Source of the DNA: Cryobacterium sp. HLT2-28
Lineage (GTDB): Bacteria; Actinomycetota; Actinomycetes; Actinomycetales; Microbacteriaceae
Assembly: GCF_004402495.1 (NCBI RefSeq)
Contig: NZ_SOFH01000009.1
Coordinates: 84,108-148,107, forward strand
Direction of reading: 5' to 3'
DNA: 64,000 bases
Shown one piece after another: positions 59,561 through 64,000 of this stretch; positions within the stretch are counted from its first letter, which is position 1; the number at the start of each line of letters is the position of its first letter. The notes beneath the pieces were generated by a model, which searched no databases, was not told the origin of the DNA, and worked only from the letters and a program-made list of their open reading frames with translations. Both the position numbers and the translations under genes were made by a program.

Positions 59561-61234
59561 TCAGTCGCCGGGCACGGCGTCCTGGTGCAGCTCCCGGAGC
59601 ATCACCTTCATCACCTTGCCGGTGGCAGTGCGCGGCAGCGTTTCGACGAAGTGCACGTGGTCGGGCACCTTGAAGCTTGCGATCAGGTAGCGGGTGTGGG
59701 TGAGCAGGTCGACCGCGGTCACGGCGTGGTCCGGCCGGAGCACGACGTAGGCCTTGGGGCGCTCGCCCCACTTCTCGTGCGGGATGCCGACCACGGCCAC
59801 GTCGAGCACGGTCGGGTGCGCGAGGATCGCGTTTTCCACCTCGATCGAGGAGATGTTCTCCCCGCCGGAGATGATGATGTCCTTGACCCGGTCCTTGAGC
59901 TCGAGGTACCCGTCGGGGTGCATCACCCCCAGGTCACCGGTGTGGAACCAGCCACCCCTGAACGCCTCGGCGGTCGCAGCAGGGTCCTTGTAGTAACCGA
60001 GCATGACGTTGTTGCCGCGGAGCACGATCTCGCCGATCGTGCTGCCGTCACGGGCAACGTCGGCCATCGCCGGGTCGACGACGCGTGCCGACTCGGCCTG
60101 CAGCATGCCGACGCCCTGCCGCGAGATCCTGCGGGCTCGCTCGTCGCCCGGCAGGTTGTCCCACTCGGACTGGTATTCGCAGATCGTGTACGGTCCGTAG
60201 ACCTCGGTGAGCCCGTAGACGTGCACGACCTTCACGCCGAGGCGTTCCAGCTGTTCGATCACGCTCGGGGCGGGCGGGGCGCCGGCGGTGGTGATGCTCA
60301 GCGGCCGGTCCAGCGGATGCGCCTCCGCGGCGTTCGCGATCAGGCTGCAGACCGTGGGGGCGCCGCAGAGGTTGGTGATGCCGAGGGTGTCAATGGCCGC
60401 CCAGACGCTTTCCGCGCGCACCGCCCGCAGGCAGACGTGGGTGGCGCCGGCCGCCGTGACCGCCCAGGGCGTGCACCACCCGTTGCAGTGGAACATCGGC
60501 AGCGTCCACAGGTAGACCGAGTCGCTCGTGAACGAGTTGTGGAAAACCTCGCCGAATGAGTTCAGGTAGGCCCCGCGGTGGGAGTAGACGACGCCCTTCG
60601 GCTTGCCGGTCGTGCCGGAGGTGTAGTTGATGGTCAGCGGAGAGCGTTCGTCGTCGATGTCCCAGCAGAGCGGCCGGGGATCGGCCAGGGCCGCCGTATC
60701 CGCGGCGGCCAGGAACGATTCGAGGCTCTCCTGCCCGAAGTCCAGGCCGCTGGCGGCAAGCCCGAACTCGGCGTCGGGCATCTCGATCACGCCGGTGAGG
60801 AACGGGGAGACGGGGCGGGCGTCGCCGACCGTCGAGACCAGCTCGGCGTCGACGAAGAGGAGCGTCGCCTCGGAGTGCGTGAGCACATACTCGATCTCGG
60901 GCCGGGCGAGCCGGGAATTCAGGGCGATCAGGATTCCCCCGGCGAGCGGCACGGCGAAGTGCGCGATCAGCATCTCGGGCACGTTCGGCGCCAGGAATAC
61001 GACCCGGTCCCCCGGGGAGATCCGGGCACGGATGCCGCGCGCCAGCCTCTCGGCGGCCGCCCGGAACTCGGTATAGCTGTAGCGGCGTCCGCCGTAGAGG
61101 ATGGCGTCCTTGTTCGGGTACACCTCCGCGGACCGCTGCAGGAACCGCATCGGGGTGAGCGGGGCGTCGTTGGCCAGACCCGTCGCCGGCTCGACGCCGC
61201 CAGTCTGGTCAAGCAGGGTCATCTGTTCGAACAC
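59561..61234 (-). CDS. AMP-forming acyl-CoA synthetase
   Basis: 557 residues from GTG at 61234 (AGGAGT upstream). Adenylate-forming enzyme: P-loop YTSGTTGKPKG (about 207-217), VHVYGLTEVYGPY, GWFHTGDLG and the hinge DRVKDIIISGGENISSIEVE, with the catalytic Lys in PRTATGKVMK near the C-terminus. It activates a fatty or carboxylic acid to its CoA ester. Third gene of the fatty-acid oxidation operon, 55 nt after the acyl-CoA dehydrogenase. Confidence 0.93.
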   Translation of the reverse strand: MFEQMTLLDQTGGVEPATGLANDAPLTPMRFLQRSAEVYPNKDAILYGGRRYSYTEFRAAAERLARGIRARISPGDRVVFLAPNVPEMLIAHFAVPLAGGILIALNSRLARPEIEYVLTHSEATLLFVDAELVSTVGDARPVSPFLTGVIEMPDAEFGLAASGLDFGQESLESFLAAADTAALADPRPLCWDIDDERSPLTINYTSGTTGKPKGVVYSHRGAYLNSFGEVFHNSFTSDSVYLWTLPMFHCNGWCTPWAVTAAGATHVCLRAVRAESVWAAIDTLGITNLCGAPTVCSLIANAAEAHPLDRPLSITTAGAPPAPSVIEQLERLGVKVVHVYGLTEVYGPYTICEYQSEWDNLPGDERARRISRQGVGMLQAESARVVDPAMADVARDGSTIGEIVLRGNNVMLGYYKDPAATAEAFRGGWFHTGDLGVMHPDGYLELKDRVKDIIISGGENISSIEVENAILAHPTVLDVAVVGIPHEKWGERPKAYVVLRPDHAVTAVDLLTHTRYLIASFKVPDHVHFVETLPRTATGKVMKVMLRELHQDAVPGD

Positions 61235-61289
61235 GCGGGGACTCCTTTGTCCGTCGTTTGGTGCGGGAGTGGAGCGGTCGTGCCGGGGA

Positions 61290-62471
61290 TCAGCGGAACG
61301 CGCTGATGCCGGTGAGGTCCCTCCCGATCAGGAGCGACTGCACGCTCTCGGTGCCCTCGTAGGTGTGCAGGGATTCGATGTCGGCGAGGTGCCTGATCAC
61401 GTGGTTCTCGAGCAGGATGCCGTTGCCGCCGAGCATGTCCCTGGCCATGGCCGCGATCTCCCGAGCCGCCCTCGTGTTGTGGTACTTCGCGAGGGAGGCC
61501 TGGATGGGCCGCAGGGTGCCGGCGTCGTCGAGGGCGGCCAGGCGGAGGCAGTGCAGCTGCATCGAGGTGAGCTGAGAGAGCATCATGGTCAGCCGCTCCT
61601 GCACGAGCTGGAACCCGGCGAGCGGCTTGCCGAACTGGATGCGCTGGGTGGAATAGTTCAGGGCGGCCTCGAAGACGGCGGTGGCGTGCCCGAGCGCCGA
61701 CCAGGCCACCCCGAGCCGGGTGGCGAAGAGCACGACGGAGGCATCCTTGAAGGTGCGGGTGCCCGGCAGCACGGCGTCCAGCGGGATGCGCGCGGCGTCC
61801 AGCACGATCCGGGCCTGGTGGATCGCGCGCAACGATCCCTTGCCGGTGATCGTGGTGGCGTGGTAGCCGGGGTTGTCCTGTTCGACCAGGAAGCCGCGCA
61901 CATTGCCGTCGTCGTCCCTGGCCCAGACGACGGTCACGTCGCCGACCGAGCCGTTGCCGATCCACTTCTTCTCGCCGGTGATCACCCATTCGTCGCCGTC
62001 ACGCGTCGCGGTGGTCTCGAGGCCGACCGAGTCGGAGCCGTGGTCCGGTTCGGTGAGGGCGAAGGCGCCCAGCTTCTCGGCGCGGGCCAGGGGCACGAGC
62101 CAGCGCTGCTTCTGCTCCTCGCTGCCGAAGAGGGCGATGCTGCGCAGCGCCAGCCCGCCCTGCACGGCGACGACCGTACCCATCGACCCGTCTCCGCGGG
62201 AGATCTCCATGTTGACCAGCCCGGCCGCGAGGGGCGACATCGGGGTCAGCCCCTCCCCGACGACGCCGTCGGTGAGCAGGTCGAGTTCGCCGAGCCTGCG
62301 GGCGAGGTGGAGCGGGTACTCGGCCTTGTCCCAGGCCTCGTTCACCTCATCGAGGGTCTCCTCGGCGAAGGTGCGGGCGCGGTCCCAGAATGCCCGGTCG
62401 GCAGCGGGAACGTCGGCGAAGACACCGTAGTAGTCGGTGTCGAGCGGCAGGGATACATCGTAGTCGGCCAC
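61290..62471 (-). CDS. Acyl-CoA dehydrogenase
   Basis: 393 residues. FAD enzyme: FALTEPDHGSDSVGL (flavin site), KKWIGNGSVGDVTVVWARD, RIQFGKPLAGFQLVQERL and the catalytic glutamate segment HTYEGTESVQSLLIGRDLTGISAF. The last motif resembles glutaryl-CoA dehydrogenases, so a branched or dicarboxylic substrate is possible. Middle gene of the operon between the hydroxyacyl-CoA dehydrogenase and the CoA ligase. Confidence 0.92.
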   Translation of the reverse strand: MADYDVSLPLDTDYYGVFADVPAADRAFWDRARTFAEETLDEVNEAWDKAEYPLHLARRLGELDLLTDGVVGEGLTPMSPLAAGLVNMEISRGDGSMGTVVAVQGGLALRSIALFGSEEQKQRWLVPLARAEKLGAFALTEPDHGSDSVGLETTATRDGDEWVITGEKKWIGNGSVGDVTVVWARDDDGNVRGFLVEQDNPGYHATTITGKGSLRAIHQARIVLDAARIPLDAVLPGTRTFKDASVVLFATRLGVAWSALGHATAVFEAALNYSTQRIQFGKPLAGFQLVQERLTMMLSQLTSMQLHCLRLAALDDAGTLRPIQASLAKYHNTRAAREIAAMARDMLGGNGILLENHVIRHLADIESLHTYEGTESVQSLLIGRDLTGISAFR

Positions 62472-62530
62472 GGTTTTTCCTTTCGTGGAGTGAAGCGGGG
62501 AATGAAGCGGGGCGGAGCGGAGCGGTGAGT

Positions 62531-64000
62531 TCAGGGATGGAAGAGCGTGCCGCGGGCGGCTAGCGAGGCGCCGGAGCGGTCCAGCAGCGGGGTCAGCCCG
62601 CCGGTGTGGTGCGGGAAGTTGGCGCCGAGGATCATGCAGGCGTCGATGTCGGCGGCGCTGTGCACCGTGCCGTCGGCGAGGATCCGCCCGGCCTCGTCGG
62701 CCAGGCCGTGCAGGAGCAGCGCGCGCACGGCGGCCTGGTCGACCGGCGGCGCGACTCGATCGCCCGGTGGCGGCAGGATCGCCCGGATCGCCTCTGTCGC
62801 GGCGGGCGTGAGGCAGCCGTCGGGCCCGACGTAGCTCGGCAACGACAGCTGCACGATGCGGCGCAGGCTCGGGCTCATCGTGAACCGGTCGCCGAAACCC
62901 TGTTGCAGGTGGGCGAGGATGTGCAGCTGCACGCGGGGGCCGATGTGGCGGATCAGGGTGAGCGGCGTCATCGGCAACCCGTCGGCAACGAGTGCTCCGT
63001 CGACGAGGTCCGCATCCGCGCCCGCGTCGATCAGGCGGAGGCTGTCACTGAACCAGCGGGTGATCAACCTGTTCACGACGAAGCCTGGAGAGTCCTTCAC
63101 CAGCACGGCGGTCTTGCCGAGCGACCCGGCGAGCGCGAACGCCGCCGCGACGACGGCATCGGTGTTGCGCGGCGCCCGCACGATTTCGACCAGCGGGAGC
63201 ACCGCGACCGGGTTGAAGAAGTGGAAGCCGATCAGGCGCTCCGGATGCCGGAGGCCCGAACCCTGGTCGGCGATCGAGAGTGAGGAGGTGTTCGTGAGCA
63301 GCAGCGCGTCGGCCCGAACGACTCGTTCGATCGACTCCCAGACGCCGCGTTTGACGGCCAGGTCTTCGAAGACCGCCTCGATCACGATGTCGCTGCCGGC
63401 GAGGTCGGCGATGTCGTTGGTGCCGGTGATGAGCGCCGCGACCCGGTCCCGGGTCTCCGTCGTCATGGTGCCGCGGGTGACGGCCCGGCCGAGCTGGTCG
63501 GCGATGCAGTCCAGCGCCTGGGCGACCTGCTCGGGCGTGAGGTCGGTCAGCCGCACGGGAACGTCGAGGCGCTCGGCGAAGACCAGGGCGAGCTGGGTGG
63601 CCATCCGCCCGCCGCCGACGACGCCGACCTGGCTGACTCCGGCGGCCGGGCCGCCGGGCCGGCTGCGTTTCCGGGCCGCCTGCAGGGTGAAGAAGGCGTA
63701 GACGGCGGCGCGGCACTCGCCGGTCTGCAGCAGTTCCCCGAAGGCGACGATGGTCTCGGCTTCGATCGGGTCGCCGCCGCGGGCCAGCCGCGCGGCCGTG
63801 CGGGCCGGCTGGCCGATCGGCGGGCGGGCGGTCACGGATGCCGGGCGCGCGTCGGTCGCGCGCTGCCAGGCCGAGAGCAGCTCGATGGTCTTCTCGACGG
63901 CGGGCAGCTCGCCGGGGATCCGCTTCCGCACCGCGGCGCGCAGGGCCTCGGGCTGCCAGGGCGCCTGCGCGGCGGGCCGCGGGGCGGCGGGTGGGCCGGC
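62531..64000 (-). CDS. 3-hydroxyacyl-CoA dehydrogenase (FadJ-like), 5' end cut off by window edge
   Basis: 490 residues visible; the frame is open at 64000. NAD-binding VGVVGGGRMATQLALVFAERL, then EAVFEDLAVKRGVW, TNTSSLSIAD, IGFHFFNPVAVLPLVEIVRAP and KDSPGFVVNRLITRWF are the 3-hydroxyacyl-CoA dehydrogenase signatures, with the catalytic His in FHFFNP. A Pro/Ala-rich linker and helical segment before the NAD domain suggest an enoyl-CoA hydratase domain beyond the edge, as in the FadB/FadJ fusion. First visible gene of the beta-oxidation operon. Confidence 0.9.
   Translation of the reverse strand, partial: AGPPAAPRPAAQAPWQPEALRAAVRKRIPGELPAVEKTIELLSAWQRATDARPASVTARPPIGQPARTAARLARGGDPIEAETIVAFGELLQTGECRAAVYAFFTLQAARKRSRPGGPAAGVSQVGVVGGGRMATQLALVFAERLDVPVRLTDLTPEQVAQALDCIADQLGRAVTRGTMTTETRDRVAALITGTNDIADLAGSDIVIEAVFEDLAVKRGVWESIERVVRADALLLTNTSSLSIADQGSGLRHPERLIGFHFFNPVAVLPLVEIVRAPRNTDAVVAAAFALAGSLGKTAVLVKDSPGFVVNRLITRWFSDSLRLIDAGADADLVDGALVADGLPMTPLTLIRHIGPRVQLHILAHLQQGFGDRFTMSPSLRRIVQLSLPSYVGPDGCLTPAATEAIRAILPPPGDRVAPPVDQAAVRALLLHGLADEAGRILADGTVHSAADIDACMILGANFPHHTGGLTPLLDRSGASLAARGTLFHP

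Overview
The window is high-GC, single-chromosome bacterial DNA from an actinobacterium, most probably of the family Microbacteriaceae; Cryobacterium or a close relative is plausible, but the genus cannot be fixed from this sequence alone. The reasons are the gene content (rpsL-rpsG-fusA and rpoB-rpoC in one neighbourhood, Microbacteriaceae-type hypothetical proteins), frequent GTG and TTG starts, the DUF5997/LysR-domain pair, and monoderm-style type IV pilus genes with no secretin. I found no rRNA or tRNA gene, CRISPR array, insertion sequence or prophage.

Layout. 1-2864: the str operon on the minus strand (rpsL, rpsG, 5' three quarters of fusA), with a good promoter and a leader of about 250 nt; a large palindromic repeat sits between rpsG and fusA. 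2903-5174: three proteins of unknown function, two of them membrane proteins. 5337-17043: a complete type IV pilus locus, all on the minus strand (pilB-pilT-pilC-two pilins-pilV-, pilW- and pilX-like minor pilins-pilD-pilM-pilN-pilO). 17339-20230: a membrane PAS-PAS-GGDEF-EAL cyclic-di-GMP enzyme directly upstream in the same orientation. 20571-23499: a VOC protein, thiC under a TPP riboswitch, and an anchored extracytoplasmic protein. 23616-31106: rpoB-rpoC with a strong terminator.

31423-41281 is mostly + strand accessory and housekeeping genes: spermidine-synthase-like protein, TPR protein, PQQ-type sugar dehydrogenase lipoprotein, SprT-like peptidase, DUF427, ComB-like, coiled-coil and EVE-domain proteins on the minus strand, SRPBCC, DUF1684 and a DEAD-box RNA helicase. 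Its spacers are unusually rich in short tandem repeats and paired palindromes. 41427-50333 holds a secreted BNR-repeat protein, a GNAT enzyme, a possible ADP-ribose-linked group (NUDIX-like, ADP-ribosylglycohydrolase, PfkB kinase), an alpha/beta-hydrolase, a DUF5997/LysR-effector-domain divergent pair and a degenerate SGNH-GAF fusion. 50364-54155 has a GyrI-like/VOC pair and a drug-type ABC exporter with a divergent TetR regulator. 54115-55298 shows gene decay: a 3'-truncated transglutaminase-like gene and a frameshifted flavin-oxidase-like gene. 55341-58424 carries panD, a double-FKBP lipoprotein and a ParA/MinD-like ATPase. 59561-64000 is a minus-strand fatty-acid oxidation operon (3-hydroxyacyl-CoA dehydrogenase, cut by the window edge; acyl-CoA dehydrogenase; acyl-CoA synthetase).

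Functionally, the most coherent unit is the pilus locus. PilB and PilT would drive extension and retraction, PilC/M/N/O form the inner-membrane platform, PilD processes the pilins, and the adjacent GGDEF-EAL enzyme is well placed to set the local c-di-GMP signal. All start sites and family names were assigned by reading; no database search was run.
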